Below, piece after piece: positions 27,726 through 36,907 of a stretch of DNA of 55,608 nucleotides (within the stretch, counting starts at the first letter, position 1; each line of letters starts with the position of its first letter). Both the position numbers and the translations under genes were made by a program. Below the pieces are notes generated by a model. That model was not told the origin of the DNA. It saw only the letters and a list, made by a program, of their open reading frames with translations, and ran no database searches. The stretch covers positions 1 to 55,608 of the forward strand of contig NZ_AUCU01000034.1 in assembly GCF_000429925.1 (NCBI RefSeq), written 5' to 3'. The DNA is from Desulfatirhabdium butyrativorans DSM 18734. Its GTDB lineage: Bacteria; Desulfobacterota; Desulfobacteria; Desulfobacterales; Desulfatirhabdiaceae.

Positions 27726-28938
27726 GGATGACTTTCCGGTAAACGTCGAGCGTTCTTTGAGCGGCCTGATGCCAGGTGAATCGCTCGTGGACCCTGCGGT
27801 AACCGATTTTTCCAAGGTCCCTGGCGAGACCGGGATGATCCAGCAGACGAGCGATGGCCGCTGCAAGCGCATCGGCATCCGCTGGCGGCACCAGAATGCC
27901 CGCATCACCTACCACTTCGGCCAGGGCCCCACCGGTGGTGCTGACGACCGGTACGCCGCAGGCCATCGCCTCTCCGGCGGGAAGTCCGAAACCTTCGTAC
28001 AGGCTGGGCACAACGGCAATGGCGGCCCGGGCATAATGCTCCACAAAGGCTTCATCGTCGATGTGGCCGGTGAAGCTGACATTGGTCAGTCCGAGTGTTC
28101 GGATCAAGGATTCGATGGCCCCGTTCTTTTTGGGGGTTCCGATCACGATCAGCCGGATCCGCCTGCCCTCATCGGTGAGCTTTCGGACGGCGATCAGCAG
28201 ATAGGCGAGGCCTTTGAGCGGCGTGTCGGCGCTGTTGGTGACGATGATCCTTCCCGGCTCCCGCTCGATGTGGGGCATCGGCTTGAAGCGCTCCGTGTCG
28301 ATACCGTTTTCGACGACATGAAACCGTTCGGCAGGCAGGGAAAACTCGGACTGAATATCGGCCTTCGATGCATGCGATACGGTGATGATGTGAGGCAGCC
28401 GCCGGGCCACCCGAAGCTGCATGCCGATAAACGAATACCACCGCATGACCTTGAAGCGTTTCCACGCGTTGGGGGCGGCATCGAGCTCGAGGCCGCGATC
28501 AACGGTGATGGGATGGTGGATGGTGGTTACGAAGGGAATGCGCCGGGAGAGCATCAGGGTGCCGTAGGACAGACACTGGTTGTCGTGCAGGATGTCGAAT
28601 TGGTGAAGCCGGTCTTTCAGGTGCAGAAAGGCGCGAATCCCGAAAGTCAGGGGCTCCGGGAAACCCATGGTCGAAACCCCCGCCCATTCCAGGAAATTGA
28701 CCGGATCACAGAGCTCGGCAGGTGCCGGCGTGCGAAACGGATTTTGTGGATTGTAGAGATCCAGCCCTTCGAGCCTCGTGACGGGAATCTGATGATTGAT
28801 GGAAAACGTCTGGGGTGGCCCGCTGATCACCTCGACCCGGTGGCCCAGATCGGCCAGGGCGGCGGCCAGGTGCCGGACATAGACACCCTGGCCGCCGCAG
28901 TAGGGGTTGCTTCTGTAACTGAGAATGCCGATGCGCAT
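27703..28938 (-). CDS. Family 4 (GT-B) glycosyltransferase
   Basis: A 411-residue GT4 enzyme. The N-terminal domain begins MRIGILSYRSNPYCGGQGVYVRHL, the glycine-rich acceptor-side loop. The C-terminal domain has ITVSHASKADI, RFHVVENGIDTERFKP, the VPSLYEGFGLPAGEAMACG nucleotide-sugar motif with the E(x7)E pair, and TTGGALAEVVGDAG. It transfers a sugar from an activated donor; the acceptor is unknown, with cell-surface glycans the usual targets. It lies 20 bases downstream of alaS and is followed by a coupled methyltransferase. Confidence 0.9.
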   Translation of the reverse strand: MRIGILSYRSNPYCGGQGVYVRHLAAALADLGHRVEVISGPPQTFSINHQIPVTRLEGLDLYNPQNPFRTPAPAELCDPVNFLEWAGVSTMGFPEPLTFGIRAFLHLKDRLHQFDILHDNQCLSYGTLMLSRRIPFVTTIHHPITVDRGLELDAAPNAWKRFKVMRWYSFIGMQLRVARRLPHIITVSHASKADIQSEFSLPAERFHVVENGIDTERFKPMPHIEREPGRIIVTNSADTPLKGLAYLLIAVRKLTDEGRRIRLIVIGTPKKNGAIESLIRTLGLTNVSFTGHIDDEAFVEHYARAAIAVVPSLYEGFGLPAGEAMACGVPVVSTTGGALAEVVGDAGILVPPADADALAAAIARLLDHPGLARDLGKIGYRRVHERFTWHQAAQRTLDVYRKVIRADRQTR

Positions 28939-28958
28939 GGGGTTTTTGGAATGAGCTC

Positions 28959-31619
28959 TCAGGATGCCTGAGATTCGATGAGGGATGCGGCCAGTTCGAG
29001 CGCCCCGGAAAGCTGATCCACCCGCGGGCCGCCTGCCTGGGCCATGTCCGGCCTCCCGCCGCCTTTTCCGCCGACGGTTTCCGCCATGGCCTGGATCAGC
29101 TTGCCGGCATGAAAGCGATCGCTCAGGTCTTTGGTGACGGCAACCAGCAGCATGGCCTTGCCTTCGGATTTGGCCCCCAGAACGACGATGCCGGAGCGGA
29201 TGCGGTCCCGGAAACGATCCGCTACTTCCCGCAGGGCGGCAGGAGATTCAATGGCGACTTCCCGGATCAGGACCGGGACGCCGGCAATGGAGCGAATGGG
29301 AAATTCCTCCGGTTCTTTGCCGCCACCGGTTCCGCCTGTCGCCAACTGCAATTTGACGGCTTCCACTTCCTTTTCCAGACGTTTCTGGCGTGCAATCAAT
29401 TTTTCGATGCGATCGAAGGCTTCTTCGGGTCGGCCCTTGAGCGCATCGGCGCATTTCCGAAAATCCCGTTCGATGCCCTGGATATGGGTGAGTGCCGCAT
29501 CGCCCGTCAATGCTTCGATCCGGCGCACACCGGAGGCCACGCTGGCCTCGGAGAGGATTTTGAAAAGGCCGATGTTTCCGGTGCGGTCCGTATGGGTTCC
29601 GCCGCAGAGCTCCTTGCTGAAATCGGCAAGGGAAATCACCCGGACCCGGTCGCCGTATTTTTCTTCGAACAGGGCCATGGCGCCTGTTTTGAAAGCATCT
29701 TCCGCGGCCATCTCGACGATGGAAACGGGAACGTTGGCGCGGATGCAGGCATTGACCCATTTTTCGATCGCTTCGATCTGGTCGGCGCCAAGGGCGGAAA
29801 AATGGGTGAAATCGAAGCGGAGACGTTCCGCACTGACCAGGGATCCGGCCTGTTTGACATGATCTCCGATGATGCTGCGCAGGGCTGCATGCAGGATGTG
29901 GGTGGCCGTATGGTTGCAGGCCGTTGCCTTCCGGTTTTCTTCATCGACGCAGAGCTCGACCTGCTGCCCCACCCGGACATCTCCGGATCGCACCGTTCCC
30001 TGATGGATGATGATGCCTGTCGGGTCCTTGATGGTGCGGTGAATATCGATGCGCAGCGCACTTCCGGCATCCGTGACCGACTGGATGAGCCCGCGATCAC
30101 CCATCTGCCCCCCGGCTTCTCCATAGAACGGCGTTTGACGGGTGACGATTTCGATGTGTTGACCGGTGGAGGCCGAATCGACGGGTTTCCCGTCCATGGC
30201 GAGCACCAGAATATCGGATGTATGCCGCAGGCGGTCGTATCCGACGAATTCGGGCCGGGTTCCTTCCGCCGCCAGTTCCCGGAAAGCCTCCTGGGTTCCC
30301 GTAAACCGGATCGTGCTGCGCGACTGCGCCCGCTGCTGCGCCATGGCGTGATTGAACCCTTCCATGTCGACCGAAAGTCTTTTGTCCCGGATGACATCCT
30401 GGACGATATCGACCGGAAAACCGAAGGTGTCATAGAGTTTGAATACGACGCTGCCCGGTACGACGGATTCTCCTTTTGCCTGCATTTCGGCGAGCGTGTC
30501 TTCCAGGAGGCGCATACCGTTGTCGAGCGTTTCCGAAAACCGGCGCTCCTCGTTTTCGATGACCGTCGTGATGAAGGGGGCTGCTTCCAGAAGCTCCGGG
30601 TAGGTCGGCTTCATGATGTCGAAAACGACGGCAGCCGTCCGGTGCAGGAAAGGCTTGCTCAGCCCGATATGGCGTCCGTAGCGGATGGCCCGCCGCAGAA
30701 TCCGGCGCAGCACATATCCCCTTCCTTCGTTGGAAGGGAGCACGCCGTCACCGATCAGAAATGCCGCGGCACGGCTGTGGTCGGCAATGACCTTCATGGC
30801 CACCTTCGTTTCGAAGGATGTGTCGATGGATTTGCCGCTCAGTCTTTCGGTTTCTTCCAGAATGGGGCGAATGAGATCGGTGTCGTAATTGGTCGGGGCA
30901 TCCTGGATGATCGATACGATCCGCTCGAGGCCCATGCCCGTATCGATGCTTGGTTTGGGCAGCGGCGTCATGGTTCCGGTTTCATCCCGGTTGAACTGCA
31001 TGAAGACGAGGTTCCAGATTTCGAGGTAGCGATCGCAATCGCATCCGACCTTGCATTCGGGCTTCCCACAGCCGAACTGCGGCCCCCGGTCGATCAGGAT
31101 TTCGGAGCATGGGCCGCAGGGCCCGGTGTCTCCCATGGCCCAGAAATTGTCTTTTTCACCGAAGCGCACGATCCGCTCATCCGGAAGCCCCACAACCCGC
31201 TGCCACAACCCGTAGGCATCGTCATCCTCGAAAAACACCGAAGCATAGAGCTTGTCTGCTGGAAGCCCGTAACCGTTGGTCAGCAGATCCCAGGCGAATT
31301 CGATGGCTTTTTCCTTGAAATAATCCCCGAAGGAAAAATTGCCGAGCATTTCGAAAAACGTATGGTGCCTCGCCGTATAGCCGACGTTTTCCAGATCGTT
31401 GTGCTTGCCTCCGGCGCGGACGCATTTCTGGGATGTGACGGCCCGCGCGTATGGGCGTTTTTCCTCGCCGAGAAAGGTTCGTTTGAATTGAACCATTCCG
31501 GCGTTGGTGAACAGCAGGGTCGGATCATCCTGCGGCACGAGCGATGCGCTGCGCACGTGCTGATGGTTGTGTTTCTGGAAATATTCGATGAACTTGGATC
31601 GGATTTCGTTTCCGGTCAT
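28959..31619 (-). CDS. alaS: Alanine-tRNA ligase
   Basis: An 886-residue class II synthetase of normal length. The aminoacylation domain starts GNEIRSKFIEYFQKHNH with LVPQDDPTLLFTNAGM; the editing domain has TATHILHAALR and the zinc motif ELCGGTHTDRTG; the C-Ala domain ends with GGKGGGRPDMAQAGG. It charges tRNA-Ala. The start is preceded by a GCGGAG site. The recA-alaS neighbourhood is commonly conserved, with recX between them in many bacteria; here a 50-residue membrane protein and a MITE occupy that place. Confidence 0.97.
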   Translation of the reverse strand: MTGNEIRSKFIEYFQKHNHQHVRSASLVPQDDPTLLFTNAGMVQFKRTFLGEEKRPYARAVTSQKCVRAGGKHNDLENVGYTARHHTFFEMLGNFSFGDYFKEKAIEFAWDLLTNGYGLPADKLYASVFFEDDDAYGLWQRVVGLPDERIVRFGEKDNFWAMGDTGPCGPCSEILIDRGPQFGCGKPECKVGCDCDRYLEIWNLVFMQFNRDETGTMTPLPKPSIDTGMGLERIVSIIQDAPTNYDTDLIRPILEETERLSGKSIDTSFETKVAMKVIADHSRAAAFLIGDGVLPSNEGRGYVLRRILRRAIRYGRHIGLSKPFLHRTAAVVFDIMKPTYPELLEAAPFITTVIENEERRFSETLDNGMRLLEDTLAEMQAKGESVVPGSVVFKLYDTFGFPVDIVQDVIRDKRLSVDMEGFNHAMAQQRAQSRSTIRFTGTQEAFRELAAEGTRPEFVGYDRLRHTSDILVLAMDGKPVDSASTGQHIEIVTRQTPFYGEAGGQMGDRGLIQSVTDAGSALRIDIHRTIKDPTGIIIHQGTVRSGDVRVGQQVELCVDEENRKATACNHTATHILHAALRSIIGDHVKQAGSLVSAERLRFDFTHFSALGADQIEAIEKWVNACIRANVPVSIVEMAAEDAFKTGAMALFEEKYGDRVRVISLADFSKELCGGTHTDRTGNIGLFKILSEASVASGVRRIEALTGDAALTHIQGIERDFRKCADALKGRPEEAFDRIEKLIARQKRLEKEVEAVKLQLATGGTGGGKEPEEFPIRSIAGVPVLIREVAIESPAALREVADRFRDRIRSGIVVLGAKSEGKAMLLVAVTKDLSDRFHAGKLIQAMAETVGGKGGGRPDMAQAGGPRVDQLSGALELAASLIESQAS

Positions 31620-31734
31620 GGCGGACTCCGCTGAATAAAAGGTGGCAAGTTACAGGTTGCATGCTGCGACATCTTGGATGTTGCCGTTCGTTTTGCAGGG
31701 CGGATGCTGAAATGCGGTCCTGCACATATAGTTG

Positions 31735-31859
31735 GTGCCCGAACGGAAAGCCCCTATTCGGAGCAGCGCCGCCTGCGGGCAGACAAGTTCCCGCTGCATC
31801 GCAAAACAGTCTGCCCTCCGGCTCAGGTCGTAACCAAAACCGGGTTTCCGTTCAGGCAC
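31735..31859. mobile_element. MITE family A, medium copy (125 bp)
   Basis: Left end GTGCCCGAACGGAAAGCCC and right end inverted GGTTTCCGTTCAGGCAC. Flanking hexamers TAGTTG (31729-31734) and CAGTTG (31860-31865) match in five of six positions. The interior has the outer blocks of the long copies, joined by the CCCGCTGCATCGCAAAACAG block. Confidence 0.83.
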
Positions 31860-31891
31860 CAGTTGGTTTTGGCGTAACAGCTCCTGTCAGG

Positions 31892-32044
31892 TCATTTCAA
31901 CAGCAGGTAATAGATGACATAGAGCCAGCCAAGGAAACCGTGAAGGATTGCCCAGAGCACCGAGTGATTCGAAGTCCAGGAAATGATGATTGCCAGTACG
32001 GTCCCAATGCCGACACCCGAATGAATTGCCGCTCTGTTGGCCAT
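31892..32044 (-). CDS. Small membrane protein (50 aa) between recA and alaS
   Basis: Not previously obvious because of its size. ATG 32044 to TGA 31892 encodes a protein with one or two hydrophobic segments: GVGIGTVLAIIISW and AILHGFLGWLYVIYYLLL. The W-N-H-S-x-x-W-A-I-L-H-G-F-x-G-W-x-Y-V-I-Y-Y pattern resembles a short conserved hypothetical family I recall from diverse bacteria, without known function. It starts 23 bases after the recA stop on the same strand and may be co-transcribed. Overlapping longer frames lack any recognisable features. Confidence 0.65.
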   Translation of the reverse strand: MANRAAIHSGVGIGTVLAIIISWTSNHSVLWAILHGFLGWLYVIYYLLLK

Positions 32045-32067
32045 GAGCCTGTTCCCTGCGGTTCGCT

Positions 32068-33090
32068 TTATGTTTCTGGCACCGTTGCTTGCTTGGGGGC
32101 GGTGAGACCGATGGCTTCACGCACCCTGTGGATCACTGCCTGATAGACATCGGGGTTGTCGGTGAAAAAAGCCTTGACGTTGTTTCTTCCCTGACCGATC
32201 CGCTCGCCGCCGAAGGAATACCAGGCGCCGCTTTTTTCGATCACCCCGACCTCGACACCGACATCCAGCACATCGCCGATGGCGGAAATGCCTTCGCCGT
32301 AGAGAATGTCGAATTCCGCTTCCTTGAAAGGCGGCGCGACCTTGTTTTTGACGACTTTCACCTTGGTTCGGCTGCCGATGACATCCTGGCCTTCCTTGAT
32401 GGTGCTGATTTTCCGGATGTCGAGACGAACCGACGCATAGAATTTCAGGGCGTTTCCGCCTGTCGTGGTTTCGGGATTCCCGAACATGACCCCGATTTTC
32501 ATTCGAATCTGGTTGATGAAAATCACACATGTCATGGTTTTGCTGATGGTGCCGGTGAGTTTGCGAAGCGCCTGGGACATCAGTCTGGCCTGGAGCCCCA
32601 TGTGGCTGTCGCCCATTTCACCTTCGATCTCCGCCCGCGGTACGAGAGCCGCAACCGAGTCGATGACGATGATGTCCATCGCGCCGCTTCGAACGAGCAT
32701 ATCGGCAATTTCGAGGGCCTGCTCTCCGGTGTCTGGCTGGGAGACGAGCAGCTCGTCACAGTTGACGCCGAGTTTCCGGGCATAGGTGACATCGAGGGCG
32801 TGCTCGGCGTCGATGAACGCGGCAACCCCGCCCTGTTTCTGAATGTTGGCAACGGCATGCAGCGCCAGGGTGGTTTTCCCGGAGGATTCAGGCCCGAAAA
32901 TTTCCACTACCCGGCCGCGGGGCAGCCCCCCAATGCCAAGTGCTCTGTCAAGCGCAAGCGAGCCTGTCGGGATGGCCGGAATATCTTCGACCGTGCGGCT
33001 GCCCAGCTTCATGATGGAACCTTTGCCGAATTGGCGCTCGATCTGACTCATGGCAGACTCGATGGCTTTGTCCTTGTCCGGAACGCTCAT
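32068..33090 (-). CDS. recA: Recombinase A
   Basis: 340 residues from ATG 33090 (start [20 protein letters not shown]); an upstream in-frame start adds unlikely residues. It has the Walker [13 protein letters not shown], the polymerisation and DNA-binding loops ([20 protein letters not shown] and [17 protein letters not shown]), and the C-terminal domain. RecA drives homologous recombination and LexA self-cleavage in the SOS response. I saw no canonical LexA box in the 40 bases to thpR, so its promoter may lie upstream of the M23 peptidase gene or inside thpR. Confidence 0.97.
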   Translation of the reverse strand: MSVPDKDKAIESAMSQIERQFGKGSIMKLGSRTVEDIPAIPTGSLALDRALGIGGLPRGRVVEIFGPESSGKTTLALHAVANIQKQGGVAAFIDAEHALDVTYARKLGVNCDELLVSQPDTGEQALEIADMLVRSGAMDIIVIDSVAALVPRAEIEGEMGDSHMGLQARLMSQALRKLTGTISKTMTCVIFINQIRMKIGVMFGNPETTTGGNALKFYASVRLDIRKISTIKEGQDVIGSRTKVKVVKNKVAPPFKEAEFDILYGEGISAIGDVLDVGVEVGVIEKSGAWYSFGGERIGQGRNNVKAFFTDNPDVYQAVIHRVREAIGLTAPKQATVPET

Positions 33091-33130
33091 GGTTGCATCC
33101 TTTCTGAGGCGATTGGAAAATGGATTGGAA

Positions 33131-33721
33131 TCACGGTTCAGAAGCTTTGGCTCCAAAAGAAACGGTGCTGAGATGCCGATATACAGGGCCTGTCGGGTTC
33201 AACCGGCTTTCGATCCAGTGGAGCTCGGAAACCGTGAAAGGCTCGGATTGAAAACCCGCATGGGATTTCAAGGCGGTCAGCAGGGGCTTGGCATCGACGC
33301 CTCCCTTGATTCTGGCAATGGTCAGATGCGCCTTGAATGGTCGATCCTCCATGGCAATTCGATCATGGGTTTTCTGTGATATGAATCGATCCAGGCGTTT
33401 TTGGAGAACGCCCAGTGCATCGATGGCGCCTCCCATGCCGAGCCAGAGTACCCGGGGCGCTCGCAGATTCGGGAAAACGCCGCATCCCTGAAGCGTGAGC
33501 GCAAAAGGAGCGCTTTGGGCTGCGGTTTCGGTCAGCGCTTCCTGGATGGCGAGCTGATCGTCGGGCGCCAGATCTTCCATGAATTTGAGCGTGATATGAA
33601 CCTGCTCCGGCTTGACCCACCGGAAGGAAAAGCCCATCTTTCGGAAATCCTTCTGGATCCGTTGAACGAGATCGAGCAGGCTTTCCGGAAGGTCGATGGC
33701 GATAAACGAACGGATGCCCAT
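33131..33721 (-). CDS. thpR: RNA 2',3'-cyclic phosphodiesterase
   Basis: A 196-residue member of the 2H phosphoesterase superfamily. The two HxTx motifs are present: HITLKF near residue 42 and HLTIAR near 132. It begins [16 protein letters not shown], the family start. The enzyme opens 2',3'-cyclic phosphates on RNA ends. It sits two bases after the DUF39 gene and 40 bases before recA, as part of the minus-strand run 36304-32068. Confidence 0.93.
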   Translation of the reverse strand: MGIRSFIAIDLPESLLDLVQRIQKDFRKMGFSFRWVKPEQVHITLKFMEDLAPDDQLAIQEALTETAAQSAPFALTLQGCGVFPNLRAPRVLWLGMGGAIDALGVLQKRLDRFISQKTHDRIAMEDRPFKAHLTIARIKGGVDAKPLLTALKSHAGFQSEPFTVSELHWIESRLNPTGPVYRHLSTVSFGAKASEP

Positions 33722-33723
33722 CT

Positions 33724-34893
33724 TCAGGAAACCGGCAGCGTGAATTGCGGCTCACCCAGATAGAAATCGCCCCGGGTGATCCAGTCTTTAAGGGTTTGAG
33801 CGATTTCCCTGGCCTTGATCATGCTGGAGAGCGGCACCGTCGGAATTTCGCGGTCGTTGAACCGGATGCTGCCGCTTTTGAGCTCTGCATAGCTTACCTG
33901 CCCGAGACTTCGGGAGACGCCGTTTGGATAATCGTTTCCGTAGTCCACGATCTGGGTGAAGATGTCTTCATCCGATATGCCGGTGTATTCGGCCATTTCC
34001 TCGTTCAGGATGGGGATGGGAATGCCCAGCCCGACGGCAAGGGAGCAGCCGTATCCCTGGATGCTGACGCCGACGAGCCATTTGGGGCTCATCTGCTTGA
34101 GGTCTCCCATCACCCACAGGGTTCCGGCTGGCGACACCGGAACGCCTTTGCCGGTGCGGCGGACACCGGGTTTGTGCTGGGTGCCCGCCCAGGTGACATA
34201 GCCCTGGGCCCCTCCCAGAAAGATACGCGTGCCCAGCCCGATGGTCTTGTAATACGGATCGTTCATCAGGGGGCTCAGTTCGCCTGCAGAGCAGTAATTG
34301 GCGTTTGCCGCCATGGGTTTGAGCGTGCCCATGTAGGTGTAAATGGTTTTTCGGGTGAGATTGATGGCGCAATTGTAATTCTGATACCCGTTTCTGGGAT
34401 TGCAAAGCACGGCATTGGGTACTGTGGAGAGGTTGATTTCCTTTTCGACGAACTTGTTGGGGTAGCAATCCGTTCCATACGCCGTCGCCCTGAGAAACAC
34501 CTTTTTCCCGGCGGTGAGATCCTGGATGACATGGCCTCCGCCGTAATTGAATTCTCCCGGATAGACCTTGTTCAGGGGGTCGTCCTCACAGGGTTCCGTG
34601 GCGCCGATATAGCAATCGACCGCTGCGATACCGCCGTAAGCCGGAACATTGTTGAGCCAGACTTTGGACGCCTTGATGCCGGGCGCCGAATGGCCGAAGT
34701 TGATGAATGCGCCGGAAGAGCACATGGGGGAGAAGGTGCCGGTGGTGACGACATCGACGGACCTGGCGGCCTCAACGGCGCCCTGCTCCCGGACGATGCC
34801 CACCATTTCTTCGGCTGTGACGACGACGACTTCGCCGGTGCGAATCTTTTCGTTGATTTCACGGAATGTCTTTTGCACTTTGTACGGTTTCAT
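33724..34893 (-). CDS. DUF39 homocysteine biosynthesis protein (L-aspartate semialdehyde sulfurtransferase)
   Basis: A 389-residue DUF39 protein. Members in methanogens and sulfate reducers form homocysteine directly from aspartate semialdehyde using sulfide-derived sulfur. Family features visible are TGTFSPMCSSGAFINFGHS near residue 52, the GGIAAVDCYIGATEP segment with a candidate catalytic cysteine, and FLGGAQGYVTWAGTQH. In archaea the enzyme works with a separate NIL/ferredoxin protein; none is adjacent. The route bypasses O-acyl-homoserine intermediates and fits the methionine-cycle genes elsewhere in the window. Confidence 0.88.
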   Translation of the reverse strand: MKPYKVQKTFREINEKIRTGEVVVVTAEEMVGIVREQGAVEAARSVDVVTTGTFSPMCSSGAFINFGHSAPGIKASKVWLNNVPAYGGIAAVDCYIGATEPCEDDPLNKVYPGEFNYGGGHVIQDLTAGKKVFLRATAYGTDCYPNKFVEKEINLSTVPNAVLCNPRNGYQNYNCAINLTRKTIYTYMGTLKPMAANANYCSAGELSPLMNDPYYKTIGLGTRIFLGGAQGYVTWAGTQHKPGVRRTGKGVPVSPAGTLWVMGDLKQMSPKWLVGVSIQGYGCSLAVGLGIPIPILNEEMAEYTGISDEDIFTQIVDYGNDYPNGVSRSLGQVSYAELKSGSIRFNDREIPTVPLSSMIKAREIAQTLKDWITRGDFYLGEPQFTLPVS

Positions 34894-34924
34894 GAAGGCT
34901 TTCTCCTGAATCGCTGCAACGCGT

Positions 34925-36304
34925 TCATTTGTCTATGGTGCGGACATCCTGGATCTTGTCGGTGATATTGTGCTGAATCCAGGATTCATCCCACCATTCA
35001 ATCGGGTTGACAAAGACATCGCCTACCGTCATGGCGAAATGAAGATGATCCCCGGCAGCCATGCCTGTTGCCCCTGTCGTTCCGATCAGGTCTCCCTTTG
35101 TCACTTTCTGCCCCTTCTGGACCACGATCGTCGAAAGATGTGCATAGAACGAGAAAAGCCCCATGCCATGATCGATCATGACGGTATTCCCATAGATTCC
35201 GAAGGGACCTGTTTCGACAACGACACCCGTGTTTGCGGCAGGCACGGGGCTTTGGCGAAGGGATGCCAGATCTACGCCCATGTGATCCTGCTCGTCGATC
35301 ACCCTGCCATTGTACAGATAGATGCGATGGTCGGCAAATCCGGCCTTGGGTGCAGCGTTTGGCAGGCGCAAAAAGACCGTTCCATCCCAAAGCATGGCTG
35401 GCGACTGCTTATTGGTAAGCGAGTTCAGGCGCTGACTGTCCGTTTCCCGCTGCTGCTGGTTGATGAAGATAAATTTATCGAGCAAAGACATGTCGCTTCC
35501 ACCGGAGGCAGGATCAATCCGGAACTCGGGCATTTTCTGTTTGAGAAATGCATCGGTGATCGGGATGGTTTCCCTCCGGAACGCTTTCCGTAAAATATGG
35601 TACGGAAAAGGTGATCTGGCCGTATTTCCGGCCGCGTCCGTGGCGGTGACCACCATTTCGGTGCCTGTTCCCGCCTTGTAATCGAGAGCGATCATGGCGG
35701 CCATGATCAGGGGATTCTTGAACAATCCCTCGGTTCCATGAAAGAAATGCTCTCCGACTTGAACGCCGTGCCTGGGACAGGGCTTGGAAAGCTGATAAAC
35801 GACGAGCCCGGCACCTCCCTGGCTGATGTTGTGAAACCGGGTCAGCACCGTGAGGCGGGGAGCTCTGGTATCGATCACTGTATCGAAACGGATTTCGGTC
35901 TTGTTGCCGTGAAACCAGCCGCGCCAGGACATGTCTCGGGCAGTGATGACCAGTGTGGCAGGTCCTTCCGAGATGCGATGTCTGCGAAGATCCACCTTGA
36001 AAGGAAGATCGAGTCGATGGGGGATGTTTTTTTCGAAAAGTTGATCGAACAGTTGGGCATCCCTGCCCTGTTGCGTCAGAACGATTTGAACCCTGCGGAT
36101 ACCGCTTTTCCTGTCTGTAACATGAATGGTGAATTCCCGGGTCGGATTCCATGCCGCGCCGATAGCGGCGTCAACGACCGGGGCTTCGCCTTCGAAATGC
36201 GAGAGGAATTTGTATCCTCCAAACGCAAGCACTCCGATGACCAGGACCAGAATGACAGGAAGCAGATGGATGGAAGAAGATCGTTTTTGTTTGTGAAGGC
36301 GCAT
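34925..36304 (-). CDS. M23-family (LytM/DUF3394-like) cell-wall metallopeptidase, membrane anchored
   Basis: 459 residues. A single N-terminal membrane helix (about 13-33, LLPVILVLVIGVLAFGGY) places the rest in the periplasm. The middle has Ig-like beta-rich regions (VTDRKSGIRRVQIVLT). The C-terminal M23 domain has the zinc pattern: DHMGVDLAS (HxxxD), YAHLSTIVV and GDHLHFAMTVG. Such enzymes cut peptidoglycan cross-links or activate other hydrolases. It starts the operon that continues with DUF39, thpR and recA. Confidence 0.9.
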   Translation of the reverse strand: MRLHKQKRSSSIHLLPVILVLVIGVLAFGGYKFLSHFEGEAPVVDAAIGAAWNPTREFTIHVTDRKSGIRRVQIVLTQQGRDAQLFDQLFEKNIPHRLDLPFKVDLRRHRISEGPATLVITARDMSWRGWFHGNKTEIRFDTVIDTRAPRLTVLTRFHNISQGGAGLVVYQLSKPCPRHGVQVGEHFFHGTEGLFKNPLIMAAMIALDYKAGTGTEMVVTATDAAGNTARSPFPYHILRKAFRRETIPITDAFLKQKMPEFRIDPASGGSDMSLLDKFIFINQQQRETDSQRLNSLTNKQSPAMLWDGTVFLRLPNAAPKAGFADHRIYLYNGRVIDEQDHMGVDLASLRQSPVPAANTGVVVETGPFGIYGNTVMIDHGMGLFSFYAHLSTIVVQKGQKVTKGDLIGTTGATGMAAGDHLHFAMTVGDVFVNPIEWWDESWIQHNITDKIQDVRTIDK

Positions 36305-36663
36305 CGTTCAAATTTTCATTCAAGGATCGATCGCAGGGGTAACAGTCGGGCACGATCCGGTTTAGGTGGCATCCATTATTGAATCAAGAACTCTACCAGC
36401 TTACGAAAGGGGGATCAAGGAAGTTTTGATCCGTTTTGATTCGTTGTCGGATGCATGGCTGGCTATGCCGGGTCTGTGCGCAATCGGCTTCGGATGCCAT
36501 CCCTGTGAATCGGAACTGGCTTGCCCTGTGATCTGCAGAGAAGTCCATGCTTTCTTGACTTTTTACCGTCTGCACTATAGAGTTTTGAACAAAATGCGGG
36601 GAAGCACTCGGTTCGCCCGACTTTCCAGTCCGGCGTTTTCCCGGGTGGTTTTTTTTCAAAGGA
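36305..36663. other. Intergenic region between divergent operons; one weak promoter candidate
   Basis: No convincing gene. A possible plus-strand promoter has TTGACT (36555-36560) and TATAGA (36576-36581) with a short 15-base spacer; if used, the kdsA transcript would include the downstream repeat B in its leader. Sequence upstream of the M23 gene start (36304) shows no clear promoter to me. Confidence 0.4.
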
Positions 36664-36804
36664 ATCGCCCATGCAGCCGGGGCTGCACCCCGGTTAATGA
36701 AAGTCGCAGGAGCAAGCTACAAAAAATGGGAGCCATCCGCTTTCTTCTGACTCCTGACTCCTGACTCCTGACTTCTGACTTCTGATATTCGACTTTCGTA
36801 GGAT
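36664..36804 (+). repeat. Dispersed repeat B, copy 3, with heptamer array
   Basis: Starts ATCGCCCATGCAGCCGGGG with the CCGGGG/CCCCGG hairpin (about 36676-36692), then GTCGCAGGAGCAAGCTAC, CCATCCGCTTTCTTC, about six TGACTCC/TGACTTC heptamers and CGACTTTCGTAGGA. It is the copy most similar to 12993-13123. It ends 103 bases before kdsA. Confidence 0.8.
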
Positions 36805-36907
36805 GTGCCATCGTAGCCAACTTTGAGTCATGCGGTTCGATAGTGTACGCACAGCAAACGGTATGACGTGACCGGATCGATGAAGGTAAAGGGATTGGAG
36901 AAGAGAA

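Noticed and set aside
29109-31634. An 841-codon open frame on the plus strand antisense to alaS, and similar long antisense frames opposite AOR, maeB, metK, ahcY and the peptide-binding protein
   Set aside because: They follow the codon pattern of the opposite strand in GC-rich sequence, lack family features and ribosome-binding sites, and the sense genes are unambiguous.
32045-33130. A LexA box controlling recA
   Set aside because: No CTGT-N8-ACAG or GAAC-N4-GTTC-like site seen in the short gaps around recA.
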